From Sphingobacteriales bacterium TSM_CSM (GTDB taxonomy: Bacteria; Bacteroidota; Bacteroidia; Chitinophagales; UBA2359), in assembly GCA_002212725.1 (NCBI GenBank), contig MTCR01000143.1:1-64000 (forward strand): a stretch of 64,000 nt of DNA, in the 5' to 3' direction. Under the pieces are notes generated by a model. The model made no database searches and was not told where the DNA came from. It was given only the letters and a program-made list of their open reading frames with translations. This document shows, one piece after another, positions 26,508 through 35,981 of the stretch (within the stretch, counting starts at the first letter, position 1; the number at the start of each line of letters is the position of its first letter). A program made the translations under genes and the position numbers.

Positions 26508-28028
26508 TTATGATTGTTTGGCGTAATCGGGCAGCCGGTTTTGAACAAATTTTACCGATTGGGCAATATCGGTCTGCAACAGGCGGTCGGCAGTAATAAA
26601 CGGCGTGGTTTTGCGGTAATCTGCCAAAACTTGTTCAATAAGAGACGAACTTTTCAATTCGGGTTCCGATAATTTTTTTCTGAAATTGAGCGCCTGTGTG
26701 GCAGTAAGCAGCTCAATGGCTAAAATGCGCTCTAAATTTTCAACAATGCGGTAACATTTGGTGGCGGCATTGGCACCCATGCTCACATGGTCTTCCTGCC
26801 CGTTGGAGGAGGTAATAGAATCTACCGAAGCCGGGGTGCAAAGTTGTTTGTTTTGGCTTACCAATGCGGCAGCGGCATACTGCGGTATCATTAACCCCGA
26901 ATGCAGCCCCGGCTTGTTTACCAAAAATGCCGGCAGGTTGCGCTGCCCGCTTAACAGGGTAAAAGTGCGCCGTTCTGAAATGCTACCCAACTCAGACAAG
27001 GCAATGGCCAAAAAGTCGAGCGCCAGGGCAAGCGGCTGCCCATGAAAATTGCCGCCCGAAATAATAAGGTCATCATCGGGAAACAGCAACGGGTTATCGG
27101 TAACGGCATTTATTTCGCGGGTTATAATTTCCGATGCATAAGTAACGGCATCGGCCGATGCGCCATGCACCTGCGGCACACACCTGAAAGAGTAGGGGTC
27201 TTGCACATGTTTTTTGGGCTGCTTAATAATTTGGCTGCCCTTTAAAAATCGGCGCAGCCGGGCAGCAACGGTTATTTGCCCCTGCTGCTGCCTTATTTTG
27301 TGTACCAACGGGTGCAGGGGCGAGGAGTGTGCATCGTAGGCATCAAAAGAAATGGCGGCAATTAAATCGGCACAGGCGGTTAATTGGGCAGCCTTATTTG
27401 CACACCAAACCGCATAAGCACTCATAAACTGCGTACCGTTAATTAGCGCCAGCCCTTCTTTAGATTGCAGTTGCAGCGGTTGCCAGCCCAGTTGCTCCAA
27501 TACAGCGGCGGCAGGTTGTTTAACCCCGCCATAATACACCTCACCCCTGCCTATAAGCGGCAACGACAGGTGCGAAAGTGGCGCCAAATCGCCCGATGCG
27601 CCCAAAGAACCCTGCTCATAGATTACCGGCAGCAGGTGGTGGTTAAAAAAATCAGACAACCGCTGCACCGTTTGCAACTGCACCCCCGAATACCCGTAAG
27701 CCAGCGATTGTATTTTTAGCAACAACATCAGCCGCACTATTTGGGGCGGCACTTCGTTGCCCATGCCACAAGCATGAGATAAAAGCAGGTTGTTTTGCAA
27801 CTCGCGAAGGGCATTTTTTGAAATGGTAACGTTGTATAAGGAACCAAAGCCTGTATTTATGCCATAGTAGTTTTCTTCGGTATTGCTTAGTTTTTGGTCT
27901 AAATAGCTGCGGCAGGCAGTAATTTTATGGCAAACTTCGGGGCTAAGATGCAGTTGTGTGCCGGTTTCGGTGGCAAGGAGGCAGGCTTCCGCTATGCTAA
28001 GACGCGCAGTTGAAATGGTGTGTAACAT
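26508..28028 (-). CDS. hutH: Histidine ammonia-lyase family (aromatic amino acid lyase)
   Basis: About 506 residues from MLHTISTARLSIAEA at 28028. The MIO cofactor triad Ala-Ser-Gly sits in GSLGASGDLAPLSH, and YGINTGFGSLYN supplies the catalytic tyrosine loop; NGTQFMSAY, YSFRCVPQVHGA, ITDNPL-like AVTDNPLLF and SSNGQEDHVSMGANAA complete the family signature. The family removes ammonia from histidine (to urocanate), tyrosine or phenylalanine. Family placement is firm. Substrate is less so, because the Ser-His pair that marks many HutH enzymes aligns here with SKNALRELQ, without that His. No other hut gene is in the window. A -7 box TAACTTTG (28072-28065, minus) lies 37 nt upstream of the chosen start and supports it. 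Confidence 0.85.
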   Translation of the reverse strand: MLHTISTARLSIAEACLLATETGTQLHLSPEVCHKITACRSYLDQKLSNTEENYYGINTGFGSLYNVTISKNALRELQNNLLLSHACGMGNEVPPQIVRLMLLLKIQSLAYGYSGVQLQTVQRLSDFFNHHLLPVIYEQGSLGASGDLAPLSHLSLPLIGRGEVYYGGVKQPAAAVLEQLGWQPLQLQSKEGLALINGTQFMSAYAVWCANKAAQLTACADLIAAISFDAYDAHSSPLHPLVHKIRQQQGQITVAARLRRFLKGSQIIKQPKKHVQDPYSFRCVPQVHGASADAVTYASEIITREINAVTDNPLLFPDDDLIISGGNFHGQPLALALDFLAIALSELGSISERRTFTLLSGQRNLPAFLVNKPGLHSGLMIPQYAAAALVSQNKQLCTPASVDSITSSNGQEDHVSMGANAATKCYRIVENLERILAIELLTATQALNFRKKLSEPELKSSSLIEQVLADYRKTTPFITADRLLQTDIAQSVKFVQNRLPDYAKQS

Positions 28029-28194
28029 AAGAGGTTTGTATTTGCTTAATAAACCAATTTGGTGCAAAGTTAGCACTCTTTTGGCGGTTTACCGGTTAAA
28101 AAGAAAAGGCCGGGTAAACTCATTTTATGTCGTACTTGTTGTATAAAAGAACAAAAATAAAATCACCATTTTTTAGTCGAAAAAAAACAAACTT

Positions 28195-28827
28195 ATGTCA
28201 TTAAGATTAGGAGATCTTGCCCCCAATTTTAAAGCCCATACCACACAGGGCGAAATTGATTTTCATGAATGGCTGGGCAATTCGTGGGGCGTTTTGTTTT
28301 CGCACCCGGCCGACTTTACCCCCGTTTGTACCACTGAGTTAGGCAAAACTGCCCTGTTGAAAGGCGAGTTTGAAAAAAGAAATACCAAAGTAATTGCCGT
28401 TTCGGTTGATGACCTTGACTCGCACAAGCGATGGGTTCCTGATATTGAAGAGGTAAACCATGTGGCGGTAAACTTCCCGATTATTGCCGATGAAAACCGC
28501 CATGTTGCCGAATTGTACGACATGATTCACCCCAACGCCAGCGAAAAAGCCACTGTGCGCTCTGTGTTTATCATTGGGCCCGATAAAAAAGTGAAACTCA
28601 TGCTTACTTACCCGGCTTCTACAGGGCGCAACTTTCTCGAAATTTTGCGCGTACTCGACTCATTGCAGCTAACCGCCCACCACAGTGTTGCTACCCCGGT
28701 TGATTGGAAAAACGGCGAAGATGTGATTGTAACCCTTAATGTGCCTACCGAACAAATAAAAGAAAAATATGGCGTAGAGGCTAATATTAAAAAACCCTAC
28801 CTGCGCTACGTACCCCAGCCCGAATAA
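28195..28827 (+). CDS. Peroxiredoxin, 1-Cys Prx6 type
   Basis: 210 residues. The peroxidatic site PADFTPVCTTELG gives the P-x(3)-T-x(2)-C motif with Cys45. The Prx6-type C-terminal domain is present (TPVDWKNGEDVIVTLNVPTEQ), and no resolving cysteine is seen. It reduces hydrogen peroxide, alkyl hydroperoxides or peroxynitrite in the cytoplasm, with electrons from thiols. Single-gene unit with a terminator at 28854-28909; divergent from hutH. Confidence 0.93.
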   Translation: MSLRLGDLAPNFKAHTTQGEIDFHEWLGNSWGVLFSHPADFTPVCTTELGKTALLKGEFEKRNTKVIAVSVDDLDSHKRWVPDIEEVNHVAVNFPIIADENRHVAELYDMIHPNASEKATVRSVFIIGPDKKVKLMLTYPASTGRNFLEILRVLDSLQLTAHHSVATPVDWKNGEDVIVTLNVPTEQIKEKYGVEANIKKPYLRYVPQPE

Positions 28828-28853
28828 GCAACCGGCTTTGCCCCGGGCAAAAG

Positions 28854-28909
28854 AAAACGGCTGCCAAAATTGCAGAAATAAATACTGCAATATATAAGGC
28901 AGCCGTTTT
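28854..28909. terminator. Bidirectional intrinsic terminator
   Basis: A 12-bp inverted repeat (28854-28865, AAAACGGCTGCC, with 28898-28909) flanks an inner ATTGCAG/CTGCAAT hairpin. T-rich sequence follows on both strands. It lies between two convergent genes. Confidence 0.75.
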
Positions 28910-28926
28910 GTTTTAAATGAGGCTTT

Positions 28927-30384
28927 TTATTCGTTAATCAGGCGTATAGTGGTGGTGGTGCCTATCCAGCAGCCTATGTTATAGGATTGGCCGTTGGCAT
29001 AGCCGCGCATAAAGCCATCGCTGGTTTTGGGGTAATACTGCCGGTAGCGGTTTATTGACTGGGTTGCTTCGGCAGCAAAATCGGGGTCAATATCGCGGGC
29101 TTTTTCCCACATATCGGTAGCTGCCCAGGCAACTACCTGGCTATCCCAGCCGGTGCCGGGGCCGCAGAGTTTACCGCTCGATGCGTAAAGGTCGCCAATA
29201 AAAATGTAGGGTTTACCCCAGCCGGGGCGCAACTCGGCGGCTTTTTTGGCATATTTACGGGCTTGCGTGGCTGTAGAAACGGTAAGCGCATTGCTTTTAC
29301 GGCGTTCAAGACCGGCCATGAGCATATACAGCGAGGCTTGTTTTGCCCGGTCGGTTTCTAAGTTAATGGCTTCCTGCACGTATTTTTGGGCGGTGTTGTT
29401 ATCGCCTTTATCGGCATACATTTGGGCAAGCAGTTTGGCGCGCTGTGCGGTGGGTTCCAACTGGTATAGTTTCAAAAATACATCACTATACAGAGCATCT
29501 GCTTTACAGTTGGAGCGGCTAAGTTTGCCATACAGGGTTTTTACCAAATCGGCATCGTTGGAATTAGCCCTGAACTGCGCTTCGTAGGCATTTTTAATAT
29601 CGGCACAAGAGGCCGCCGCCGTAACGGTGGTAGTGGTGGTGGTTTGAAGTTTGGCGGCTGCGCCATCAAGCACTTCTTTTACCTGCCTGTACATATCGGC
29701 ATTTTCGGTATTGTTGTTCAGGTTGTAATCAATAATATCAGAAAGCATGTTGTATTGTTCCAGCACTTTTTCTTTACTTACCTTTTTTTGGTTGTATTGG
29801 CTCAGCCAATCGTTAAAATACGGAACCAGCAGAAAATAATCGGCTTCTTCCTGTTGTATGGCAACGGCATGTTTTACCAACTCCATGTATTTGGCTGTTT
29901 CCCATGGCCTGAAATTTTTAAGTTTTACCGCTTTCCAGGTGGTAACATCGCCCTCCTCGCCAAAATTGGCAATCCGTTGGTCGTAAATCATAAACATGGT
30001 ATCTACATACGCTTGTTTGGTAACCGAGTCTTTGGTCTGTTCGGCAAAGGTTTCGTACATGGTTACACCGTTGAGGTAGGTAGTTTTTCGGGCGGCGGGG
30101 GCGTTTTTATACACATAGCGCCAAAACGGAAGCGCATCGGCATACAGTTTTTGCTTGTAATATTCGCGGTAAAGCGAGTAATTTTTTACTGTTTCCACAC
30201 TGTCGGGTCCCCATTTTCCGGCATCGGTGCCAATTTGGGCATCGGCATCTAACTGCACTTTGGCGGTGTCTTTGGCGGGTTTGGGCGTTTGCTGTGTTTC
30301 TTTAGTGGTTTTTGAGCCGCAGGAGTTTAACAGGGCAACAAACAACAGCAAAACAAGGGCAATAAGCAAGGTGTACTGTTTCAT
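28927..30384 (-). CDS. TPR-repeat lipoprotein
   Basis: About 485 residues from MKQYTLLIALVLLL at 30384, with a lipobox LLNSC that predicts a lipid-anchored cysteine. The mature protein is helical with tetratricopeptide-like units (AKLLAQMYADKGDNNTAQKY, AQKYVQEAINLE, ARKYAKKAAELRPGWGKPYI is the clearest, then FIGDLYASSG). The pattern and length fit a Bacteroidota periplasmic or outer-membrane TPR protein with a conserved C-terminal VAWAATDMWEKARDIDP region. TPRs mediate protein contacts; the partner is not known. It stands alone, facing the peroxiredoxin terminator. Confidence 0.75.
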   Translation of the reverse strand: MKQYTLLIALVLLLFVALLNSCGSKTTKETQQTPKPAKDTAKVQLDADAQIGTDAGKWGPDSVETVKNYSLYREYYKQKLYADALPFWRYVYKNAPAARKTTYLNGVTMYETFAEQTKDSVTKQAYVDTMFMIYDQRIANFGEEGDVTTWKAVKLKNFRPWETAKYMELVKHAVAIQQEEADYFLLVPYFNDWLSQYNQKKVSKEKVLEQYNMLSDIIDYNLNNNTENADMYRQVKEVLDGAAAKLQTTTTTTVTAAASCADIKNAYEAQFRANSNDADLVKTLYGKLSRSNCKADALYSDVFLKLYQLEPTAQRAKLLAQMYADKGDNNTAQKYVQEAINLETDRAKQASLYMLMAGLERRKSNALTVSTATQARKYAKKAAELRPGWGKPYIFIGDLYASSGKLCGPGTGWDSQVVAWAATDMWEKARDIDPDFAAEATQSINRYRQYYPKTSDGFMRGYANGQSYNIGCWIGTTTTIRLINE

Positions 30385-30549
30385 AGAGCAAGGAGTTTTC
30401 AAATGTTGGGTTTATGAATGGCCGGAAAGTTAGAGATTAAATGAATACTGAGGTAAATTAGGGGTATATTTTGCAAGCCGCCTATGGTTTGCTGCTATAC
30501 GGCAGGTTTGACTCTTTGGTTGGGCTAAGGTTATAAGTTGCATGGTAAA

Positions 30550-31134
30550 TTATTGGTTGCCTGTTGGTTTAGGCGAAACGGCGGCTTGTTTGGGCAGTTT
30601 TACGGTGCCGGTAATTTTGCGCAGTTTGTAGCGGCTAAAGTCTTGTTCGGCTTCAAAACCGTTGGCAAAAATACTTTCGGTATCGGTGGTTACTTTTACA
30701 AATTTATCTGAAGTAATTTTTTTGGTTTTTTCGTTCCATATCAGTTCTTCTGTTTCTAATTTTTCATTTTTCACGGCGTTGTTCCATATTACGTTGTTGC
30801 GCACCACGGTTTCCTGTTTGCGCTCGTAGCGGATGCCGTAAAGCGCTGTCAGCGAACTGCTTACCTGCAAACTGTCGTTGTAAAAAGTAACGGTCAGCCC
30901 GTCGGGAAATTCCAGATACGGGTCATCGGTTTTATAGCGGTAAAGTATGGGAGCTTCCAGTTGCACCCTTACGTAGGCGGCATCGCTGTACAGCAAATTT
31001 ACGTTGTGTATGGTTTCTACAGTTGTTTCAAATTTACTGTTAATGTCATTTACTTCCGAAAGGCTGTTTTCACAACTGCTCAGGGCAAATGCCAGCCCGG
31101 TAAGGGCAAGAAGTATTGCGGGGGTTTTTATCAT
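30550..31134 (-). CDS. lptC: LPS export protein LptC
   Basis: 194 residues with a signal ending in the lipobox ALSSC, then the beta-jellyroll LptC fold: YVRVQLEAPILYRYKTDDPYL, FPDGLTVTFYND, LTALYGIRYERKQETVVRNNVIW and ELIWNEKTKKITSDKFVKV. LptC takes lipopolysaccharide from LptBFG and passes it to LptA across the periplasm; in Bacteroidota it is often a lipoprotein. Its ATG overlaps the TGA of the Big_5 gene upstream (ATGA at 31134-31131), so translation is probably coupled. No lptA or lptB is in view. Confidence 0.85.
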   Translation of the reverse strand: MIKTPAILLALTGLAFALSSCENSLSEVNDINSKFETTVETIHNVNLLYSDAAYVRVQLEAPILYRYKTDDPYLEFPDGLTVTFYNDSLQVSSSLTALYGIRYERKQETVVRNNVIWNNAVKNEKLETEELIWNEKTKKITSDKFVKVTTDTESIFANGFEAEQDFSRYKLRKITGTVKLPKQAAVSPKPTGNQ

Positions 31135-32753
31135 TGGGCAAGTTGTATTTCTACTTCGGTTTCCCAGTTTTCTTTAATGGTAATGCTGCTTTTTGGGGTA
31201 AACACCGGTTCGGGTTGCAGGCGTTTGTTGTAGTTGCCGGTATCCCAGTGTTGGTTTCGGTTAAGGTCTTGCGCCACCACTACTTTGTACTCGCCGGGTT
31301 TTAACAGGGGCATTTGTGCAATGGTTTCGGTTAAGGGCATTTGCCTGAGCAGTTTACCGGCGGTATCGTAGAGTTGCAGCAGGTAGGCGTTTGCGGCATT
31401 AAAGCCCAGCGTTTTTACAATAAGGGTGCCGTAGGTATCGGGCGCATACACGGCAAAGGCAATGCTTATTTCGTCGTTGGTTTGTCCTGAATAATCGGTA
31501 AGTGTGCTGTCGGGCAGCAGGAGGCGGTATTTTTTTTCGGGGTTCCAGTTATAGGATATGCTAAGGGTTCGCAGGTTTTTAACGGCAATTTTGCCTTTTA
31601 TATTTAGTTGCACGGTATCGTCCAGCACCTGTATTTTACCTGTATCGAGGCGGGCAATGGGGTGGTTAAATTTCACCCAAATATCGGCTCCGTAGTTAAT
31701 GTTTGAAACGCCCCTGCCGCCTTTGGCATTTGATATATATTTAACCGGCTGCAGGGTTTGCTCTCTTATGGTTTTGCGGAAAATGACCGTATCGAGCAGT
31801 GTGGTATCGGAGTAAACCAAAAAAGCCACGGGGTTTTGGTTGGGCAGGTTGCGGTACCAGAGGTGCAGCGTATCGTTTTGGTCTGATGTTTCGGTTAAAA
31901 ATTCGGCCTGTGCTTTTATTGAGTCGGGCAATTGCACCGAAACGCTGTTTTGTTGTTTGGAGAAATTGAGTTCAATATGGCCGTATTCTTTGTTTTTGCG
32001 CTCCATAATTTTGGGTTTATCCAACCCCTCGTCAAACAGGCGCAGGGTGGGGTTTGGAGGCACGGTATCGGTAAGGGTAATGGGTTGGTTGTTAAACGCC
32101 AGCGATTCATTAGGTAAATCGTAGTAATAATTGGCGTTTTTATCAATTAAAGCAAACAATTGGTAGGCAGTAGGCGCCAGGTTGCTCACCCTAAAGTTTC
32201 CCTGTTCATCGGAGCGGGTAATTTGAGCGGGTGGGGTGGTGGTAAACAGGGTATCGGCATTGCCGCTATACACGGCAACAAGGGCATCTTTTACCGGCTC
32301 GTTGTTGTGGGCATTCAGCAATTTACCGGCTATAAACAGCGAGTCGATATGGTTGCCGGTAGAAAACGCATACTCATAATTGGCAAGTGGGTTGCCCTCG
32401 GTAAGGTCTTGCAGGCTTTTACCAAAGTTAATGGTATAGGTGGTATTGGGCAACAGCGCCTGTTTAAATTTAACAGTAAGCGTTTTGCCCCGAAGCTTGA
32501 AATCGGGGCGTTCTTTCATAAAGGGCGAAATAAAAATTTCGGACTGCGGGTTGTTGAGTTGTATAAATTCATTAAACCTGATGGAAACCGATTTTGCCCC
32601 GAAATTGACCGTTCGGTTGGGCGGATTTACCGCAAGCGCTACGGGCGGGGTAGTGTCTTTTTCGCCTCCCGATGGCGATACCCTGTTGGCACAGCCCAGC
32701 CCAAACAGGCAGGTAAGCAGCAAAGCAAGCAATGTGGCGGCAAACGTGCGCAT
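31131..32753 (-). CDS. Big_5 (SbsA Ig-like) domain lipoprotein upstream of lptC
   Basis: 540 residues with a signal ending LFGLGC and SGGEKDTTPP just after it, the typical start of this Bacteroidota family. The N-terminal Ig-like Big_5 domain (SIRFNEFIQLNNPQSEIFISP, LPNTTYTINFGKSLQDLTEGN) is followed by a carboxypeptidase-regulatory-like segment (ARSDEQGNFRVSNLAP is read as ITRSDEQGNFRVSNLAPT) and further beta-rich repeats. Family members are predicted outer-membrane or surface lipoproteins of unknown role, often placed before lptC or peptidoglycan genes. The 4-bp overlap with lptC suggests a common envelope function. Confidence 0.75.
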   Translation of the reverse strand: MRTFAATLLALLLTCLFGLGCANRVSPSGGEKDTTPPVALAVNPPNRTVNFGAKSVSIRFNEFIQLNNPQSEIFISPFMKERPDFKLRGKTLTVKFKQALLPNTTYTINFGKSLQDLTEGNPLANYEYAFSTGNHIDSLFIAGKLLNAHNNEPVKDALVAVYSGNADTLFTTTPPAQITRSDEQGNFRVSNLAPTAYQLFALIDKNANYYYDLPNESLAFNNQPITLTDTVPPNPTLRLFDEGLDKPKIMERKNKEYGHIELNFSKQQNSVSVQLPDSIKAQAEFLTETSDQNDTLHLWYRNLPNQNPVAFLVYSDTTLLDTVIFRKTIREQTLQPVKYISNAKGGRGVSNINYGADIWVKFNHPIARLDTGKIQVLDDTVQLNIKGKIAVKNLRTLSISYNWNPEKKYRLLLPDSTLTDYSGQTNDEISIAFAVYAPDTYGTLIVKTLGFNAANAYLLQLYDTAGKLLRQMPLTETIAQMPLLKPGEYKVVVAQDLNRNQHWDTGNYNKRLQPEPVFTPKSSITIKENWETEVEIQLAQ

Positions 32754-33137
32754 GTGCAGGGCGGCGTGGTTATGGTTTGGGGGTTACAAACAAATCCTTG
32801 GTATGGCAACCGCTGCAAAAGTACGCAGTTTACCGCTAAGATGCTACGGTTTAAACACAAACAGTGGGACAAAGCGGGGCTTTTCGGGTAATACCATTAA
32901 AAATGTCCAATGCTTTTAGCAGGGGTGTGTTGCTGCTAAAAAACCATTTGCCGGGTGTTTTCCGGCGGTATTTTTTAAGATGCCAACACCTGTGACAGTA
33001 GTTGCCTGTTGTTTTTGGTTAATTCATAATGCCCGCATCTGTCCGGCGGTTTATTGCCCGCCTGTATTTTTGTTGCAACGGCATACTGCACCGGTGCCTT
33101 TGGCCGCACACCTGCGCACGGCAACGGGTTTTGGCGG
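32754..33137. other. Intergenic region with weak hairpin
   Basis: A 9-bp inverted repeat TTTTAGCAG/CTGCTAAAA (32914-32922, 32933-32941) may end transcription of the minus-strand gene stopping at 33138, although its T-tract is poor. TACTTTTG (32823-32816, minus) is a possible -7 box for the gene starting at 32753. No gene is seen. Confidence 0.35.
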
Positions 33138-34931
33138 TTACTCCAGTTGCAACAAAACTTCGCCGGTGGCGGGGCTATTCCATTGCACGGTAACAGTATT
33201 GGTTCCCTGCCCGGTTAGAATGGAGCCGCCGTTTACGGTCCAATTGTAGCTGCAATTGCCTTGTGGCGGCACGATATAGGTTTGCACCGTGCCGGCACAG
33301 GATAGCCCCGGCCCGCCCAGGGGCAGTGTAAGGCTATGTCCGTCTAACTGCCATTCGGGCAAAAACCCAATACCAAGGTGGGTAAGGGCGGTACAAGCCA
33401 CATCTACAATGCGCGGTGTTTGCGAGTAATCGTAACAGGTTTGTGCGCCGGCGGCGGTATTCCATACAGGGTCGCTGCCTTGTAAAACGGCAGTTATGGC
33501 ATTGGCAGAAGCATCGGCAAGGGTAGCGCCGCTGCCTTCGGTCATTTGCCAATAGGCCAACAGGTTGGCATAATTGGGGTGGGTATTGTTTACCGTGGCA
33601 CAAGCCCAGGCAGCCACGGTTTCGGGGGCAAGCACAGTATTCCAGACCCGAACTTCGGCAATGGCGCCGTTAAACCAAAACGGGTAGGCATGGGTGCCGT
33701 CTTGCGCAATGGTAAGCGGCAGCCCGCTGTTTATGTTTCCTACCGAACTCATAACGGCTTGGCCGGCAAGTTGGCCGTCCTGGTATATGTTTAGCAGCCC
33801 GTTACGGTCAAAGGTGGCGGTAAGGTGGTGCCAGTTGCCGTCGTTTATGGTACTGCCGGTAACATCAATTCGGTTGGTTCCGTCGGCAATATTTACTTTC
33901 CATTTGGTTTGGTCCGATGCGGGAGTAGAAATCACAAATCCGGCGTTTGCCCCGCTATCCCAATCTTTGTTTGAAATAAAAGCCGCATCGCCTGCCAACG
34001 TGGTATATTTTACCTTTATTTCTACAGAAAAATCCTGGCTGCTGCCAAATTCAAACAAGTTTCCGGGGTTTTGGGGGGTTACATATTGGTTGGTTCCGTT
34101 AAACAACAGGGCGGCGGGTATTGACTGGGTAACGGGGGTTTTGGCAATTTGGCGCGGGGTAAACTGTTGGTTGCTGGCAATAACAAAAATATTGCGCTCT
34201 TCTAACGAGGGGCCGCCATGCCCGCTCATGGTGCCGCCGTGGTCGGTAGAAACCAAAACAAGCCAGTTCTCATTGGCGTAAGACGGGCGGTTATAGAGCG
34301 CGGTTAAAATGTTGCCAATATAGGCATCGGTTACCTCAATACTGTTAATGTATTCGGGTACCGAAGGGTGAAACCCGTACAGGTGTCCGGCGTGGTCAAC
34401 ATCATCAAAATCTACAAACAGCACATCGGGGTCGGTGTTATTGAGCAGTTCTACTGCTTTGTTGGTAACTTCCAAATCGGTAGCATAGGTATATTCCTCG
34501 TCGCACAGGGTGTTAATGGTTGAATTGATAGGCCCCCAATGCACTACCGATGCCGTATGCAGCGCCGGATTTACCGTTTCGGCCCGCGCAATAAAATGCG
34601 GATATTGTGCATAGTTGGGGCTTAAAAAAGAGTTGTTGTAAACATTGTGTTTGTTTTCCCATACGCCGGTAAGCATACTGCTCCAGCCGGTGCCGCTCCA
34701 GGTGGGCTGATGCGTAAGGGCATCAAAAGAGTAAACGGCATGGGTTAGCAACTGGTCTGTATTGGGGGCATTGGCCTGTTGCAGGGCATCTTGCCGGCAG
34801 CCGTCTATGCCCAATATCAGCACCTTGCCCGTGCCCTGAGCCTGTAAACATACAGAACCGCTAATAATGATTAAACAAAAAAAGAAACAATAAAAACATT
34901 TTGCAATAAATTTACCCGAAACCCTGTTCAT
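33138..34931 (-). CDS. Secreted type I phosphodiesterase/alkaline phosphatase-superfamily protein with LamG and PKD-like domains
   Basis: 597 residues. Signal peptide (FFFCLIIISGSVCLQAQ). Phosphodiesterase/nucleotide pyrophosphatase domain from about residue 35: VLILGIDGCRQDAL (metal Asp), THQPTWSGTGWSSMLTG with the usual nucleophile Thr/Ser region, DVLFVDFDDVDHAGHLYGFHP (metal ligands D..H) and LVSTDHGGTMSGHGG (DHG metal motif). A LamG/concanavalin-A-like domain follows (FNGTNQYVTPQ, FSVEIKVKYTT, GNWHHLTATFDRNGLLNIYQDG). The C-terminus is a PKD-like segment (YNWTVNGGSILTGQGTNTV) that ends the protein with no T9SS tail. It likely hydrolyses phosphodiesters or related bonds outside the cytoplasm, with LamG binding glycans. 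Confidence 0.82.
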   Translation of the reverse strand: MNRVSGKFIAKCFYCFFFCLIIISGSVCLQAQGTGKVLILGIDGCRQDALQQANAPNTDQLLTHAVYSFDALTHQPTWSGTGWSSMLTGVWENKHNVYNNSFLSPNYAQYPHFIARAETVNPALHTASVVHWGPINSTINTLCDEEYTYATDLEVTNKAVELLNNTDPDVLFVDFDDVDHAGHLYGFHPSVPEYINSIEVTDAYIGNILTALYNRPSYANENWLVLVSTDHGGTMSGHGGPSLEERNIFVIASNQQFTPRQIAKTPVTQSIPAALLFNGTNQYVTPQNPGNLFEFGSSQDFSVEIKVKYTTLAGDAAFISNKDWDSGANAGFVISTPASDQTKWKVNIADGTNRIDVTGSTINDGNWHHLTATFDRNGLLNIYQDGQLAGQAVMSSVGNINSGLPLTIAQDGTHAYPFWFNGAIAEVRVWNTVLAPETVAAWACATVNNTHPNYANLLAYWQMTEGSGATLADASANAITAVLQGSDPVWNTAAGAQTCYDYSQTPRIVDVACTALTHLGIGFLPEWQLDGHSLTLPLGGPGLSCAGTVQTYIVPPQGNCSYNWTVNGGSILTGQGTNTVTVQWNSPATGEVLLQLE

Positions 34932-35248
34932 AATTCACCCTTTTATGCGCTGCAAACTATTTGCTTAACGGGGCACAATTTACCAACAATAAAGCAAAGT
35001 TGAGAACTGTTTTTTGTAAAATTGTGTTTTTTCCAGGGGTTACATTTGTAAAGCACGTCGTCTTGTTTAATCTTTTTGAAAGAAAATTCAACAAAGCTAA
35101 ACTATTACTTCTTTCCTATGTTCTTATACATGTAACCCACTGTTGTTGTTTACAACACATAGTGCGGCAATTGCAAAGTTTTTCTTGTTTATTTGCAGCA
35201 TCTGTTAATTTCCAAATTTTTTTTTACTCTTAACCCTAATCTGAACAA
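34932..35248. other. Divergent intergenic region before folE
   Basis: 317 bp, AT-rich. TACATTTG (35042-35049, plus) resembles a -7 box for folE, but the nearest TTG is only 16 nt upstream, so it is a weak candidate. No gene or hairpin is seen. Confidence 0.3.
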
Positions 35249-35974
35249 ATGAAAAAAGTAAACGGTACGCATGTTGCCAACGGAAGCAATCCCGCACAGG
35301 AGCATATTAAACACAGCAATCTTGATGTTGAACTGATAGAAAGCATGGGTGAAAGCCACCACCTTTCTTCTATAGATACGCCCATGCGCGAAGATGCTTT
35401 TGACCTGGACGATGAAACCAAAATTGCCCTTATTGAAGCCCATTTTACCGAAATCATGAACATTATGGGCTTAGACCTTACCGACGACAGCCTGCGCGGT
35501 ACGCCCTACCGAGTAGCCAAAATGTATGTAAAGGAAATGTTTAGCGGCTTAAACCCCGATAACAAACCTGCCGTAACGCTCTTTGAAAACAAGTATAACT
35601 ACCACGAAATGCTGGTTGAAAAAGACATTACCGTACATTCCAACTGCGAGCATCATTTTGTGCCCATTATAGGCAAGGCACATGTAGCTTATATACCACG
35701 CAAAAAAGTAATTGGGTTATCAAAAATAAACCGGTTGGTACAGTATTTCAGCAAGCGGCCGCAGGTGCAGGAGCGCCTTACCGTTCAAATTGCCAACGAG
35801 CTGCGCCATGTATTGCAAACCCCCGATGTGGCGGTAATTATAGAAGCCGACCACGCCTGTGTTATGATGCGCGGGGTGCAAGACCACAGCTCAAGCACCA
35901 TTACCGCCCAATATCTGGGTAAATTTGAAAAACCCGAAGTAAAAAGCGAGTTGCTGCGCCTGTTGGGCAAATAG
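35249..35974 (+). CDS. folE: GTP cyclohydrolase I
   Basis: 241 residues, against about 190-220 for the family; the extra length is a polar N-terminal extension of about 50 residues. The zinc ligands are visible as Cys133 and His136 in SNCEHHFVPI and Cys204 in DHACVMMRGV. SLRGTPYRVAKMY, KVIGLSKINRLVQYF and RPQVQERLTVQIA are family hallmarks. It converts GTP to 7,8-dihydroneopterin triphosphate, the first step of folate and tetrahydrobiopterin synthesis. The SDR gene begins 8 nt downstream, so the two probably form an operon. Confidence 0.96.
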   Translation: MKKVNGTHVANGSNPAQEHIKHSNLDVELIESMGESHHLSSIDTPMREDAFDLDDETKIALIEAHFTEIMNIMGLDLTDDSLRGTPYRVAKMYVKEMFSGLNPDNKPAVTLFENKYNYHEMLVEKDITVHSNCEHHFVPIIGKAHVAYIPRKKVIGLSKINRLVQYFSKRPQVQERLTVQIANELRHVLQTPDVAVIIEADHACVMMRGVQDHSSSTITAQYLGKFEKPEVKSELLRLLGK

Positions 35975-35981
35975 TGTTGCT

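Noticed and set aside
34932-35248. TACATTTG before folE as promoter
   Set aside because: The upstream TTG is only 16 nt away, against about 20 in the clear promoters of this window.
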